Below are positions 17,259-27,435 of a stretch of 64,000 bases of DNA, one piece after another. Every line of letters begins with the position of its first letter. Positions within the stretch are counted from its first letter, which is position 1. This DNA comes from an uncultured Cytophagales bacterium (GTDB taxonomy: Bacteria; Bacteroidota; Bacteroidia; Cytophagales; Thermonemataceae): assembly GCA_938002655.1 (NCBI GenBank), contig CALLAC010000010.1:62001-126000 (forward strand), in the 5' to 3' direction. A program made the translations under genes and the position numbers. Below the pieces are notes generated by a model. That model was not told where the DNA came from and ran no database searches. It worked only from the letters and a program-made list of their open reading frames with translations.

Positions 17259-20200
17259 ATGAATTCCTCTATTATTTATCAACTGCTACAAGAACGTATT
17301 CTTGTACTCGACGGAGCTATGGGTACAATGATTCAGCAATACAAACTGACCGAAGCTGATTATCGTGGAGAACGTTTCAAAGATTTTCCGCACGACCTCA
17401 AAGGTAATAACGACCTACTTTCCATTACCCAACCCCATATTATTCAAGAAATTCATCGCAAATACTTAGAAGCAGGTGCCGATATCATTGAAACTAATAC
17501 CTTCAATGGTACACGTATTTCTATGGCAGACTACCACATGGAAGACTTGGTCTATGAACTCAATTTCCAATCTGCCAAAATAGCCAAAGAAGTTTGTGAG
17601 AGATTTACCCTTCAAAACCCTGCTAAACCTCGCTTTGTGGCAGGTTCGATAGGACCTACCAACAAAACAGCTTCTCTTTCGCCTGATGTCAATAATCCAG
17701 GTTACAGAGCCGTTACGTTCGATGAACTCGTAGAAGCCTATACCGAACAAATCAGAGGTTTGATAGACGGCGGAGCAGATATTTTACTTATTGAAACCAT
17801 TTTTGATACACTCAACGCCAAAGCCGCTCTTTTTGCCATTGAAACGTATTTTGAAGAAACAGGCAAACGATTGCCTATAATGGTTTCTGGTACAATTACC
17901 GACGCTTCAGGCCGAACCCTTTCAGGGCAAACCGCAGAGGCTTTTCTCATTTCAGTTTCTCATTCACCTTTACTTTCCATAGGGTTTAATTGTGCCTTAG
18001 GGGCAGACTTGCTGCGTCCTTACTCGGAAGAAATCGCAAGGAAAGCACCTTTTTATACCTCTGCTCACCCCAACGCAGGATTGCCCAATGCCTTTGGCGA
18101 ATACGACCAAAGCCCTGAAGAAATGGCAGCAATTGTAGAAGATTTCTTGAAAGATGGCCTAGTAAATATTATCGGAGGTTGCTGTGGCACAACCCCCGCC
18201 CATATCAAACTCATTGCAGAATTAGCTCAAAAGTACCAACCACGCCCTCTGCCTCCCAAAGATAGAACCTCTAAATATGCAGGTTTAGAACCACTACAAG
18301 CCACTCGTGAAATTCGCTTTATCAACGTAGGCGAACGAACCAACGTAACAGGCTCACGAGCTTTTGCTCGGCTCATCAGAGAAGAAAAATACGAAGAGGC
18401 TCTTGCCATAGCCCGCTCGCAAGTAGAGGGCGGTGCCCAAATGATTGATATCAACATGGACGAAGGAATGTTAGATTCCGAAAAAGCTATGGTTACATTC
18501 CTGAATCTGATTGCCTCTGAACCTGATATCGCTCGCCTACCTATTATGATTGATAGCTCTAAATGGAGTGTTATTGAAGCAGGGCTGAAATGCGTACAAG
18601 GTAAAGCTGTGGTAAATTCGATTTCACTCAAAGAAGGTGAAGAAGATTTTATCAAAAAAGCAAAACTTATCAGAAAATATGGTGCGGCAGTAGTTGTAAT
18701 GGCATTCGACGAGCAAGGACAAGCCGATACCTACGAAAGACGCATACACATCTGCGAAAGAGCCTATAAAATTCTTACCGAAAAAGTAGGTTTCCCTCCC
18801 GAAGATATCATTTTTGACCCCAATATTCTCACCGTTGCCACTGGTATCGAAGAACACAACAACTATGCCGTAGATTTTCTACGTGCTACCGAATGGATAA
18901 AAGAAAATTTGCCTCACGCCAAAGTTTCCGGTGGGGTGAGTAATATCTCGTTTAGTTTTAGAGGCAACGATGTAGTCCGTGAGGCAATGCACTCGGCATT
19001 TTTGTACCGAGCCATTCAGGCAGGTATGGATATGGGGATTGTAAATGCAGGACAGCTCGCCGTGTATGAAGAAATTCCAAAAGATTTATTAGAACTCGTT
19101 GAAGACGTACTCTGGAACAGAAGACCCGATGCCACAGAACGCTTGGTAGCTTTTGCTGAACAAATCAAAAACAAAAGCGGTAAAACCCAAGAAGTAGATT
19201 TGACCTGGCGAAATGAACCCGTAGAAAAACGCTTGGCTCACGCCCTTATCAAAGGCATTGCCGATTTTATTGAAACTGATGTAGAAGAAGCCCGACAAAA
19301 GTATCCTCACCCTTTGCAAATCATTGAAGGTCCGCTGATGGACGGAATGAATACCGTAGGCGACCTGTTTGGAGAAGGTAAAATGTTTTTGCCACAAGTA
19401 GTAAAATCGGCAAGAGTAATGAAAAAAGCTGTGGCTTATCTTTTGCCTTATATGGAGGCTGAAAAAAAAGGCAACGCTAATACAGGTAAAATATTACTTG
19501 CCACCGTAAAAGGTGATGTTCACGATATTGGAAAAAATATTGTAGGTGTAGTACTGGCTTGCAATGGCTTTGAAATCATCGATTTGGGCGTAATGGTACC
19601 TACACAAAAAATTCTACAAGAAGCCAAAAAACATCAAGTAGATATCATCGGTCTTTCAGGACTAATTACACCTAGCCTCGACGAAATGGTAATAGTTGCC
19701 AAAGAAATGGAACGCGAAGGCTTCAAAATACCTCTGCTCATTGGTGGAGCTACCACGTCAAAAGCCCATACCGCCGTAAAAATCGCTCCCAATTATTCAG
19801 AACCTGTCATTCACGTGCTTGATGCAAGCCGTAGTGTACCTGTGGCAACAAAACTGCTCTCTAAACAAAAAGGTGAGAAAGAAAATTTCCTTGCAGAAAT
19901 TAGACAAGAATATGAAAAAATCCGTAATGATTTTCTCAATCGTAAGCAAGAGAAAAACTACCTCTCTCTGCAAGAAGCACGCAAAAATAAATTCAAAATA
20001 GATTGGGAAAAAACAAAAATCCACAAACCTAAATTTTTAGGCAACCGATACTTTATTCATTACGATTTAGCCGAAATTGCTAAATATATCGATTGGACAC
20101 CCTTTTTCCAAACTTGGGAACTCGCAGGAAAATTTCCTCAAATACTTGATGATGAGATAGTGGGCTCGGAAGCTAAAAAACTATATGCCGATGCTCAAAA

Positions 20201-21065
20201 AATGCTTGCCGAAATTATCAGAAATAAGTCTTTACAAGCCAATGCCGTCATTGGTTTTTATCCTTGCAATACTATCAACGATGATGATATCTTACTCTAC
20301 GATTTCGAAGAAACAGAAGTAATTACACCTTGTAGCAAACATAATGGACATATTCACAAAAACTATGAGGTAAAAAAACAACCTCTTCTATTGAAAAAAG
20401 TTTTACAACCTGTTGAGAGCGAAGACTTCTTGGAAAAAGAACAAGAAAGTACAATAGCAATTATTCACACTCTTCGTCAGCAAAATCAGAAATCTGAAGG
20501 TTTAGCTAATTTTGCCCTTGCCGATTTTATTGCTCCACAAGAAACAGGAAAAGTAGATTATATCGGTTTTTTTGCAGTTACGGCAGGTATTGGCTTAGAA
20601 GAACTCGTAAAAAAATACGAAAAAGACCACGACGACTACAACAGCATTATGGCAAAAGCCCTTGCAGATAGGCTCGCCGAAGCCTTTGCTGAGCTTATGC
20701 ACGAACGTGTACGTAAAGAATTCTGGGGCTATGCACCCAATGAAAATTTTACCAACGAAGACCTTATCAAAGAAAAGTATATCGGTATTCGTCCTGCTCC
20801 GGGTTATCCTGCTTGCCCCGACCACACCGAAAAAGCCACTATTTTTGAACTCTTACAAGCTACGGAAAAAATTGGCTTACAACTTACCGAAAATTTTGCT
20901 ATGTATCCTGCGGCGGCAGTCTGTGGAATGTATTTTGCCCACCCCGAAAGTCGTTATTTTGGTTTAGGTAAAATCAGTAAAGACCAAGTCGTAGAATACG
21001 CCCAACGCAAACAAATGAGCATAGAAGAAACTGAAAAATGGTTAAGCCCTGTGTTGAACTATTAA
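17259..21065 (+). CDS. metH: Cobalamin-dependent methionine synthase
   Basis: 1268 residues with all four MetH modules on one chain. The homocysteine domain includes the zinc ligands 'GGCCGT' at C308/C309. Next is the methyltetrahydrofolate (pterin-binding) domain ('[14 protein letters not shown]'). Then come the cap and B12 domains, with cobalt-coordinating H755 in '[12 protein letters not shown]'. The SAM-binding reactivation domain follows ('[15 protein letters not shown]', around 1177). It transfers a methyl group from 5-methyl-THF to homocysteine in the cytoplasm. An ORF extends upstream to 17157, but that part lies inside the riboswitch. The ATG at 17259 begins just before the family's '[18 protein letters not shown]'. 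Regulated by the upstream SAM-I riboswitch. No separate metF is nearby. Confidence 0.97.
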   Translation: MNSSIIYQLLQERILVLDGAMGTMIQQYKLTEADYRGERFKDFPHDLKGNNDLLSITQPHIIQEIHRKYLEAGADIIETNTFNGTRISMADYHMEDLVYELNFQSAKIAKEVCERFTLQNPAKPRFVAGSIGPTNKTASLSPDVNNPGYRAVTFDELVEAYTEQIRGLIDGGADILLIETIFDTLNAKAALFAIETYFEETGKRLPIMVSGTITDASGRTLSGQTAEAFLISVSHSPLLSIGFNCALGADLLRPYSEEIARKAPFYTSAHPNAGLPNAFGEYDQSPEEMAAIVEDFLKDGLVNIIGGCCGTTPAHIKLIAELAQKYQPRPLPPKDRTSKYAGLEPLQATREIRFINVGERTNVTGSRAFARLIREEKYEEALAIARSQVEGGAQMIDINMDEGMLDSEKAMVTFLNLIASEPDIARLPIMIDSSKWSVIEAGLKCVQGKAVVNSISLKEGEEDFIKKAKLIRKYGAAVVVMAFDEQGQADTYERRIHICERAYKILTEKVGFPPEDIIFDPNILTVATGIEEHNNYAVDFLRATEWIKENLPHAKVSGGVSNISFSFRGNDVVREAMHSAFLYRAIQAGMDMGIVNAGQLAVYEEIPKDLLELVEDVLWNRRPDATERLVAFAEQIKNKSGKTQEVDLTWRNEPVEKRLAHALIKGIADFIETDVEEARQKYPHPLQIIEGPLMDGMNTVGDLFGEGKMFLPQVVKSARVMKKAVAYLLPYMEAEKKGNANTGKILLATVKGDVHDIGKNIVGVVLACNGFEIIDLGVMVPTQKILQEAKKHQVDIIGLSGLITPSLDEMVIVAKEMEREGFKIPLLIGGATTSKAHTAVKIAPNYSEPVIHVLDASRSVPVATKLLSKQKGEKENFLAEIRQEYEKIRNDFLNRKQEKNYLSLQEARKNKFKIDWEKTKIHKPKFLGNRYFIHYDLAEIAKYIDWTPFFQTWELAGKFPQILDDEIVGSEAKKLYADAQKMLAEIIRNKSLQANAVIGFYPCNTINDDDILLYDFEETEVITPCSKHNGHIHKNYEVKKQPLLLKKVLQPVESEDFLEKEQESTIAIIHTLRQQNQKSEGLANFALADFIAPQETGKVDYIGFFAVTAGIGLEELVKKYEKDHDDYNSIMAKALADRLAEAFAELMHERVRKEFWGYAPNENFTNEDLIKEKYIGIRPAPGYPACPDHTEKATIFELLQATEKIGLQLTENFAMYPAAAVCGMYFAHPESRYFGLGKISKDQVVEYAQRKQMSIEETEKWLSPVLNY

Positions 21066-21134
21066 AAAATTTCTATTTTTCTTGCTAATTTGACAAACTA
21101 TCTGTAAAATAGCGGTTCAATAAACCTTTACTTT

Positions 21135-22271
21135 ATGAATATTGGTGCTTACTTACGCGAAGTATTGCAAGAAAATGAAGAGGTGATTGTGCAAGATTTA
21201 GGCACTTTTCAGACTTCTTATGCCAGTGCAGAAATTCACCCTACTACACACTTGTTTTCTCCTCCTAACAAAAACATCAATTTTCATACCAAAACTAAAA
21301 CTTCAAACTTGATTTTGGAGCATTATATTTCACAGAAGGAAAGTGTTCCCATAGAGGAAGCCAAAGAACAAGTACGCAATTTTGTAAGTAAGCTAAAAAT
21401 GAACTTAAATATAGAAAAACGTATGGCATTAGAAAATTTAGGCGAGCTGATTTTACAGGCAAATGGTGAAATAGAATTCAAACAAAATAAGCAAACCAAT
21501 ATCTTGAATGATAGTTTTGGCTTACCCGAAATTTATGCAAAACTAATTGATAAAAAAGAGATGAGCAACAAATCGCAACCTTCTCCACAAAGTTCTACTA
21601 GAAAAATTCAAGCTCCTCCCCAAGAAGAAGATAAAAAGGCTTGGGGAACAATTGCCGCTATTGGCTCATTGGCTCTAATAGTAGTGGCCGTTATTTATGT
21701 AGTAGCCATAGATAGTAGTTTGAACCCTTTCAACAAGCTTTTAAGCCAAAAGAAAGAAGAAGTCAAAAAAGACGCCCTGCTCCCTGCTGATAATCAAATT
21801 ACTGAAAACAATACACAAGAACCACCCCAAGAGCAAAAAAATATCTCTGAAAATAATACCTCCCAAGAAAATACATCAAATAGTACCACTAACGAAAACA
21901 CCACCGAAAGTAAAACCATTGCCGAAAACAACACTCCAATCTCAAATCAGCAAGAAGCCGAAAATAAAACTATTGTTGAAAATCAAAAAAATCAGGAAGC
22001 TAACCCCAAAGGTGATGGCATATTGGTAGAAGTACGAAACAATCAGTTTTATGTTGTGATTGCAGGTTTTGGAAATCGAGCTAATGCTTACAAGAAAGTT
22101 CGTGAAACTAAAAAATTAGGCTTGGACAACGTGAAAATCATTCCTCCTTTCGATGCCAAAAATCTGTATCGTGTAGCAGTGGGTGGCTACAATTCACGCC
22201 CCGAAGCCGACAGCAAATTAGAAGAAATTAAGAGTGTTTTGGGAATTGATGCTTGGATACTGAAATACTGA
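21135..22271 (+). CDS. HU-like (CCDC81-type) N-domain plus C-terminal SPOR domain membrane protein
   Basis: 378 residues. The N-terminal ~150 residues resemble the HU-CCDC81 module found in Bacteroidota SPOR proteins ('IGAYLREVLQENEEVIVQDLGTF', 'IEKRMALENLGEL'). One transmembrane segment lies at about 170-192, then a Glu/Asn/Thr-rich linker, then a SPOR domain at about 298-378 ('FYVVIAGFGNRANAYKKV', 'LYRVAVGGYNSRPEADSKL'). SPOR domains bind denuded peptidoglycan at division sites, so the protein should span the inner membrane with SPOR in the periplasm. A cell-division or envelope role is inferred. It lies 69 nt after metH and overlaps nothing. The DUF486 gene starts 1 nt after its stop. Confidence 0.82.
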   Translation: MNIGAYLREVLQENEEVIVQDLGTFQTSYASAEIHPTTHLFSPPNKNINFHTKTKTSNLILEHYISQKESVPIEEAKEQVRNFVSKLKMNLNIEKRMALENLGELILQANGEIEFKQNKQTNILNDSFGLPEIYAKLIDKKEMSNKSQPSPQSSTRKIQAPPQEEDKKAWGTIAAIGSLALIVVAVIYVVAIDSSLNPFNKLLSQKKEEVKKDALLPADNQITENNTQEPPQEQKNISENNTSQENTSNSTTNENTTESKTIAENNTPISNQQEAENKTIVENQKNQEANPKGDGILVEVRNNQFYVVIAGFGNRANAYKKVRETKKLGLDNVKIIPPFDAKNLYRVAVGGYNSRPEADSKLEEIKSVLGIDAWILKY

Positions 22272-22272
22272 A

Positions 22273-22605
22273 ATGCTACGCACCATTATTCTCCTTTTGC
22301 TTTCCAATATTTTTATGACTTTCGCTTGGTATGGGCACTTAAAATTCAAAGAAACTGCCCTATGGAAAGTTGTTTTGGTCAGTTGGGGTATTGCTTTTTT
22401 GGAATATTGCTTGCAAGTGCCTGCCAATCGTTACGGACACCAATACTTTTCTGCCGCACAACTTAAAATCTTGCAAGAAATTATTACACTCGTAGTATTT
22501 GCAGGTTTTTCTATTTTTTATCTGAAAGAAACTATTCGCTGGAATTATATTGTAGCATTTTTCTTTATCATTCTCGCTGTATTTTTTATGTTTAAGAAGT
22601 GGTAA
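22273..22605 (+). CDS. DUF486 / DMT-like small membrane protein
   Basis: 110 residues with four predicted transmembrane helices ('TIILLLLSNIFMTFAWYGHL', 'VVLVSWGIAFLEYCLQV', 'IITLVVFAGFSIFYLK', 'YIVAFFFIILAVFFMF'). The block 'QVPANRYGHQYFSAAQLKILQEI' around residues 47-69 is the recognisable DUF486 core. The family resembles small multidrug-type DMT transporters but has no established substrate. It starts 1 nt after the HU-SPOR gene, suggesting cotranscription. Confidence 0.82.
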   Translation: MLRTIILLLLSNIFMTFAWYGHLKFKETALWKVVLVSWGIAFLEYCLQVPANRYGHQYFSAAQLKILQEIITLVVFAGFSIFYLKETIRWNYIVAFFFIILAVFFMFKKW

Positions 22606-22696
22606 ATTGTACTTTTTCTGTTTCTACTTACAACTTTACAAATACATTTCACAAAAACATAACTTTTACTTATTCGCTTTGTGTGTTGATATTTTC

Positions 22697-22704
22697 TATT
22701 TTTG
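22697..22704 (+). promoter_or_regulatory. -7 element upstream of the PhnD-like gene
   Basis: TATTTTTG at 22697-22704 fits the Bacteroidota -7 consensus. The -33 position holds TTCG (22673-22676), a weak match at 20-nt spacing. The start codon is 23 nt downstream. Confidence 0.45.
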
Positions 22705-22726
22705 TAGAAGCCAAAGCAAAATTTAT

Positions 22727-23635
22727 ATGAAAAATAGTGTGTATGTTTTAGCTTTTATACTCTGGAACTGGGCAATAGCTCAAAATATTCCCAAAGAGTT
22801 GGTAGTAGCAATTGGGCATACTAAGATGGATAAACAAGGAGTACAGGTAGATAAACCTCTGCAAGAATATCTACAAAAAAAACTGCAAATGCCTGTACAA
22901 GTAATCTATCCCAAGAACATCTTTGAAATGCTTGAAAAAGTGGATAGTAGCAAAATTCATGTAGTTGATATCAATCCTTTTGGTTATGTAATGGCTTCTT
23001 TGAATGGCAAGGTGGAGGTCATTGCTATTCGAGGCGATAAAAATAAAAATTTAGAAACCTATAATAGCTGTTTGCTGGTAAATGCTAAATCGCAAGTAAA
23101 AACACTTGCCGACCTCAAAAAAATGGGTAGTAAATTGGAAATGACTTTTGTAAATGCCGCCTCTACTTCGGGGCATCTAGTGCCTCGTTTGTACCTGAAT
23201 TCTCAAAAAATAGATGCCGAAGTAGTTTTCAAAGATGTAAGTTTCAAAGGAACACATGCCAATGTAATAGAACATATCCGCAAAACTCCTAATGCCGTAG
23301 GAGCTTGTGCTTATAGTTTCTTACAAGACCAAATCAGTGCAGGAAAATACAAAAAAGAAGATTTTCGCATTCTTTGGATTTCACCCGAAATTCCTCACGG
23401 ACCAATAGCTATTTTGAAGGAACTTGATGCAGGTTTCCGCCAAAAAGTACAGAATGCTTTTTTAGCAATTCCCCAAGATGCCCCCGAACTATGGCAAATG
23501 ATTGTATCAAACTGGAACGCCAAAGTTGAAAATGTTTCCTACATCAAAGGTGATGATAAAGCCTTTGATAATCTCCGCAAAATTACCAACGAAGCCGATG
23601 ACCTCATTCTCATTTTGAATTTTTATAGAGATTAA
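22727..23635 (+). CDS. PhnD-like periplasmic phosphate/phosphonate-type binding protein
   Basis: 302 residues. A signal peptide is visible at 1-19 (hydrophobic core, 'IAQ' at the cleavage site, no lipobox). The mature protein has the PhnD/transferrin-like layout: 'LVVAIGHTKMDKQG', 'VDINPFGYVMAS', 'TFVNAASTSGHLVPRLYL' and 'HANVIEHIRKTPNAVGACAYSFL'. The Ser/Thr-rich 'ASTSGH' loop is where PhnD-type proteins hold the phosphonate or phosphate group. No ABC permease or ATPase gene is adjacent, so it is an orphan binding protein here. The ligand is unknown. An upstream in-frame extension to 22607 would abolish the signal peptide and was not used. Confidence 0.82.
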   Translation: MKNSVYVLAFILWNWAIAQNIPKELVVAIGHTKMDKQGVQVDKPLQEYLQKKLQMPVQVIYPKNIFEMLEKVDSSKIHVVDINPFGYVMASLNGKVEVIAIRGDKNKNLETYNSCLLVNAKSQVKTLADLKKMGSKLEMTFVNAASTSGHLVPRLYLNSQKIDAEVVFKDVSFKGTHANVIEHIRKTPNAVGACAYSFLQDQISAGKYKKEDFRILWISPEIPHGPIAILKELDAGFRQKVQNAFLAIPQDAPELWQMIVSNWNAKVENVSYIKGDDKAFDNLRKITNEADDLILILNFYRD

Positions 23636-23649
23636 AATTTGCGATTTTT

Positions 23650-23681
23650 TTTGGATAAAATAAAAATTACTTTTATTTTTG
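23650..23681 (+). promoter_or_regulatory. Promoter of rpmB
   Basis: TTTG at 23650-23653, a 20-nt spacer, then TATTTTTG at 23674-23681. The ATG at 23705 follows 23 nt later. Confidence 0.62.
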
Positions 23682-23704
23682 CATTCCTAAAAATTGAAAA
23701 GATT

Positions 23705-23944
23705 ATGTCAAGAGTTTGCCAACTTACAGGAAAACGCCCCCGAGTAGGAAATAATGTTTCTCATGCTAACAATAAAACCAAAAGAAGATTTGATATCAAT
23801 CTTCAAACTAAAAAGTTTTATTCTCCTGAACTCGGTGAATGGATTACTTTGAAAGTTTCTACCAAAGCCTTACGTACTATCAACAAAAAAGGCATTGATG
23901 CAGTTATCAAAGAATCGGCGAAAAAAGGTACTTTGCACGTTTAG
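23705..23944 (+). CDS. rpmB: 50S ribosomal protein L28
   Basis: 79 residues. 'MSRVCQLTGKRPRVGNNVSHANNKTKR' pattern at the N-terminus is diagnostic of L28, a basic protein of the large ribosomal subunit. The longer in-frame start at 23639 lies upstream of the promoter, so ATG 23705 is used. It has its own promoter and terminator and is therefore monocistronic. In many Bacteroidota rpmB is followed by rpmG; here it is not. Confidence 0.96.
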   Translation: MSRVCQLTGKRPRVGNNVSHANNKTKRRFDINLQTKKFYSPELGEWITLKVSTKALRTINKKGIDAVIKESAKKGTLHV

Positions 23945-23962
23945 TGAATACTACCTTTCACA

Positions 23963-23994
23963 AGAGAGCAAATCTATGTAGGTTTGCTCTTTTG
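23963..23994 (+). terminator. Rho-independent terminator after rpmB
   Basis: Arms AGAGCAAA (23965-23972) and TTTGCTCT (23983-23990) are followed by a T-rich run. The loop is 10 nt. Confidence 0.75.
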
Positions 23995-24080
23995 TGTTTT
24001 TTATATCAAGATTTGAGGTATTTACAAGATTTTTAGCATAGGTTTGAAAAAGATCTGATTACTCAAAAAATTACAAGAAA

Positions 24081-25151
24081 ATGCTTGACAAATTAGAAGC
24101 CATCAAAAGCCGCTTTGAAGAGGTAAGCCACCAAATTACTCTGCCTGAAACTATGGCAGATATGAAAACTTTTGCAAAACTCAACAAAGAATACAAAGAT
24201 TTGCAAAAAATTGTTGATAAATACAACGAATATAAATTGATTTTAGCCAATATTGAAAATGCTAAGCAAGTAATTGCCAATGAAAAAGATGAAGATTTTC
24301 GTGAAATGGCAAAACTGGAATTAGACGAGCTTTTGCCTAAAAAAGAACAAATTGAAGAAGAAATCAAAGTTTTGCTTATTCCCAAAGACCCCAACGATAG
24401 CAAAAACGTCATTTTAGAAATCAGAGCAGGAACTGGTGGCGACGAGGCTTCGCTGTTTGCAGGCGATTTGCTCGAAATGTATCAACGTTTTGCCCAAAGT
24501 CAGGGTTGGACCTTTGAAATCTTAGATTATACCGAAGGCGGCGTAGGTGGCTACAAAGAAGTAATTGTAAGCATCAAAGGCGAAGATGTATACGGCAAAA
24601 TGAAATATGAATCCGGAGTGCATAGGGTGCAACGTGTACCTGCTACCGAAACACAAGGGCGTGTGCACACTTCTGCCGCTACTGTTATGGTACTACCCGA
24701 AGCCGAAGAAGTAGATGTTGAAATCAATCCTGCTGATATCGAAATACAAACCTCTCGTTCGGGAGGAGCAGGCGGGCAGAACGTCAATAAAGTTGAAACC
24801 AAAGTACAGCTTACTCACAAGCCTACGGGAATTGTAGTGGTGTGTCAGGTAGAGCGTTCTCAGCATGCCAATCGTGAACGAGCCTTACAAATACTTCGCA
24901 CCAAACTTTATGAAATTGAGTTTGAAAAGCAAAATCAAGAACTTATTCAGCAACGCAAGTCGCAAGTCCGTTCAGGCGATCGATCCGAAAAAATTCGCAC
25001 TTACAACTACCCTCAAAGTCGCGTAACCGACCATCGCATCGGTATGACTGTTTACAATCTAGACGCTGTGATGGCAGGAGATGTTGGGCAATTTATTGAG
25101 GCTTTACGCCTTGCCGAAAATGCTGAAAAATTGAGTGAAGGCGTAAATTAA
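24081..25151 (+). CDS. prfA: Peptide chain release factor 1
   Basis: 356 residues, normal RF1 length. It recognises UAA and UAG stop codons and triggers release of the finished peptide on the ribosome. The RF1-specific codon-reading tripeptide PAT is at residues 187-189, distinguishing it from RF2 (SPF). The catalytic GGQ motif is at 231-233 within '[14 protein letters not shown]'. The gene is preceded by the rpmB terminator and a ~90-nt leader with no clear promoter match. It converges on hisD with 7 nt between stops. Confidence 0.97.
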   Translation: MLDKLEAIKSRFEEVSHQITLPETMADMKTFAKLNKEYKDLQKIVDKYNEYKLILANIENAKQVIANEKDEDFREMAKLELDELLPKKEQIEEEIKVLLIPKDPNDSKNVILEIRAGTGGDEASLFAGDLLEMYQRFAQSQGWTFEILDYTEGGVGGYKEVIVSIKGEDVYGKMKYESGVHRVQRVPATETQGRVHTSAATVMVLPEAEEVDVEINPADIEIQTSRSGGAGGQNVNKVETKVQLTHKPTGIVVVCQVERSQHANRERALQILRTKLYEIEFEKQNQELIQQRKSQVRSGDRSEKIRTYNYPQSRVTDHRIGMTVYNLDAVMAGDVGQFIEALRLAENAEKLSEGVN

Positions 25152-25158
25152 AGTTTGC

Positions 25159-26433
25159 TTATTGATTTAGGCGTATCGTTACTGCTCTTTTATGAGCTTC
25201 TAATTGTTCGTTTTCAGCCATAATACTAATGGTTTGGCTAATATTTTGCAAACCTTTTTTAGAGATTTTTTGAAAAGTGATTTTTCTAACAAAGCTATCT
25301 ACCGAAACCCCACTGTATGCCCGAGCAAAACTATTGGTAGGCAAGGTGTGGTTAGTTCCTGATGCATAATCGCCTGCACTTTCGGGAGTATAATTTCCTA
25401 AAAATACCGAACCTGCATTGATGATTTTATCAGCGACTTTTTCGGCATTTTTCAGAGCCAAAATCAAGTGTTCGGGGGCATACAAGTTTACTAAATCCAA
25501 AGCATCGTTGGGTTTTTCTACTACAATAATTTTACTTTGAGCAAGAGCCTTTTGAGCAATTTCGTTACGAGGTAAACTTGTGAGCTGTTTTTGCACTTCT
25601 TGCTTTACTTTTTCAGCCATTTTGAGCGAATTAGTAACCAAAATCACTTGGCTATCGGTGCCGTGTTCGGCTTGTGAAAGCAAATCTGCGGCAACAAAAG
25701 CAGGGCGAGCCGTTTCATCTGCCCAAACCATCACCTCCGAAGGTCCTGCGGGCATATCAATGGCTACATATTCGCGAGACACAAGCTGTTTGGCAGTAGT
25801 AACCCACTGATTTCCAGGACCAAAAATTTTATACACTTTCGGAACACTTTCTGTACCAAAAGCCATAGCTCCAATGGCTTGTACGCCTCCTATTTTGAAA
25901 ATTTTATGAACCCCCACTTTCCAAGCTGTAAACAAAATAGCAGGGTGAATTTCACCATTTTTGGCAGGGGTGCATAAAATTACTTCTTTACAAGCCGCAA
26001 TTTGAGCAGGTATGCCCAACATCAGTACCGTAGAAAAGAGCGGGGCAGTTCCGCCGGGAATATACAAACCAACTTTTTCTATACCTACACTTTTTCGCCA
26101 ACAAGTAACTCCTTCCATTGTTTGCACTTTCTTGGGCTTTTCAAGCTGTTTTTCGTGAAATTTGTAGATATTGCTGTATGCCTGCTCTATGGCTTTCCGC
26201 AGTTTTTTATCAATGCTTTTGATAGCTTTCTCAATTTCTGAATTACTTACTTGCAAATCTCCTCCATAATTGTCGAATTTCTGATTGAACTCACGAACTG
26301 CCTTATCACCATTTTCACGAATTTCGTCTAAAATACTTTCTACCTTGCTTACAATATCGCTATACTGTACCGTAGGGCGTTGCAAAAGGCTTTCCCATTG
26401 CTTACGAATAGGATTTTGAATAATAGTTAACAT
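25159..26433 (-). CDS. hisD: Histidinol dehydrogenase
   Basis: 424 residues, normal HisD length. It oxidises L-histidinol to histidine in two NAD-dependent steps, the last reactions of histidine synthesis. Signatures are 'VGLYIPGGTAPLFSTVLMLGIPAQIA', 'GPGNQWVTTAKQLVSREYVAIDMPAGPSEV' and 'AEHGTDSQVIL'. The zinc-binding Gln/His and catalytic 'APEHLIL' and 'YASGTNHTLPT' blocks are also present. An in-frame extension to 26484 lacks support; MLTIIQNP at 26433 fits. HisF lies 20 kb away and no other his gene is adjacent, so the pathway genes are dispersed in this genome. It is divergent from panB. Confidence 0.96.
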   Translation of the reverse strand: MLTIIQNPIRKQWESLLQRPTVQYSDIVSKVESILDEIRENGDKAVREFNQKFDNYGGDLQVSNSEIEKAIKSIDKKLRKAIEQAYSNIYKFHEKQLEKPKKVQTMEGVTCWRKSVGIEKVGLYIPGGTAPLFSTVLMLGIPAQIAACKEVILCTPAKNGEIHPAILFTAWKVGVHKIFKIGGVQAIGAMAFGTESVPKVYKIFGPGNQWVTTAKQLVSREYVAIDMPAGPSEVMVWADETARPAFVAADLLSQAEHGTDSQVILVTNSLKMAEKVKQEVQKQLTSLPRNEIAQKALAQSKIIVVEKPNDALDLVNLYAPEHLILALKNAEKVADKIINAGSVFLGNYTPESAGDYASGTNHTLPTNSFARAYSGVSVDSFVRKITFQKISKKGLQNISQTISIMAENEQLEAHKRAVTIRLNQ

Positions 26434-26552
26434 AGCCGACACATTTTGTAGACTGCAAAAATACAGATTTTGTAAAAAAAACATTGAGAAACGTTTTTTT
26501 ATGCAGAAAATTTTTCAATTTTGAAAAAACTAAGCCAAATTTCTTCTGTGCT

Positions 26553-27371
26553 ATGTCAGTTCATTCAGAAATTAAAAAAGTAACTACACACAAACTTTTG
26601 GAAATGAAGCATAAAGGGGAAAAAATCTCCATGCTCACCGCCTATGATTATTCACTTGCAAAAATTGTTGATGAAGCAGGTACAGATGTTATTTTAGTAG
26701 GTGATAGTGCCTCCAATGTTATGGCAGGCAACGAAACCACCCTCCCTATCACCCTTGACCAAATGATTTACCATGCTGCAAGCGTAGTAAAGGCTGTAAA
26801 AAGAGCTTTGGTAGTTGTAGATTTACCTTTTGGCTCGTATCAGGGCAATTCTAAAGAAGCATTGCAATCTACCATTCGCATAATGAAAGAGACAGGCGGG
26901 CATGCTATCAAAATGGAAGGTGGTGCCGAAATCGCTGAATCTATTACTCGTATACTTTCCGCAGGCGTACCCGTGATGGGACATTTGGGGCTTACCCCTC
27001 AATCTATTTATAAATTTGGCACTTACAATGTCAGAGCCAAAGAAGAAGCCGAAGCTAAAAAGCTATTGGAAGATGCCATGCTTTTGGATAAATTAGGGTG
27101 CTTTGCTTTAGTGTTAGAGAAAATTCCTGCAATGCTTGCCAAACAAGTTACTGAAAGTGTAAGTATTCCTGTGATTGGCATCGGAGCAGGACCTTACGTA
27201 GATGGGCAAGTGCTTGTACTTCATGATATGCTCGGCATCAACAAAGATTTCAGTCCTCGTTTTCTTCGCCGCTATGCCGATTTGAACACTATCATTCACA
27301 AGGCAGTAGAGCAGTATATTGCAGACGTAAAAAACAAAGACTTTCCCAACGAAAAAGAATCTTATTTCTAA
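26553..27371 (+). CDS. panB: 3-methyl-2-oxobutanoate hydroxymethyltransferase
   Basis: 272 residues, normal PanB length. It transfers a hydroxymethyl group from methylene-THF to alpha-ketoisovalerate, the first committed step of pantothenate (vitamin B5/CoA) synthesis. Signatures are '[20 protein letters not shown]', '[19 protein letters not shown]', '[11 protein letters not shown]', 'HAIKMEGG', '[14 protein letters not shown]' and '[21 protein letters not shown]'. The metal-binding Asp of 'VGDS' and Glu of 'MEGG' are present. The longer ORF start at 26484 is not supported. panC is not adjacent. A bidirectional hairpin separates it from convergent fadD. Confidence 0.96.
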   Translation: MSVHSEIKKVTTHKLLEMKHKGEKISMLTAYDYSLAKIVDEAGTDVILVGDSASNVMAGNETTLPITLDQMIYHAASVVKAVKRALVVVDLPFGSYQGNSKEALQSTIRIMKETGGHAIKMEGGAEIAESITRILSAGVPVMGHLGLTPQSIYKFGTYNVRAKEEAEAKKLLEDAMLLDKLGCFALVLEKIPAMLAKQVTESVSIPVIGIGAGPYVDGQVLVLHDMLGINKDFSPRFLRRYADLNTIIHKAVEQYIADVKNKDFPNEKESYF

Positions 27372-27378
27372 AAAAACC

Positions 27379-27408
27379 GAAACTTTCACTCTACAGCGTG
27401 AAGGTTTC
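27379..27408. terminator. Bidirectional terminator between panB and fadD
   Basis: GAAACTTTCAC (27379-27389) pairs with GTGAAGGTTTC (27398-27408) with one G-T pair and an 8-nt loop. A-rich sequence lies to the left and T-rich to the right, suiting both convergent genes. Confidence 0.75.
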
Positions 27409-27435
27409 AGTTTTATTCGCTAAAATCATTTTACT

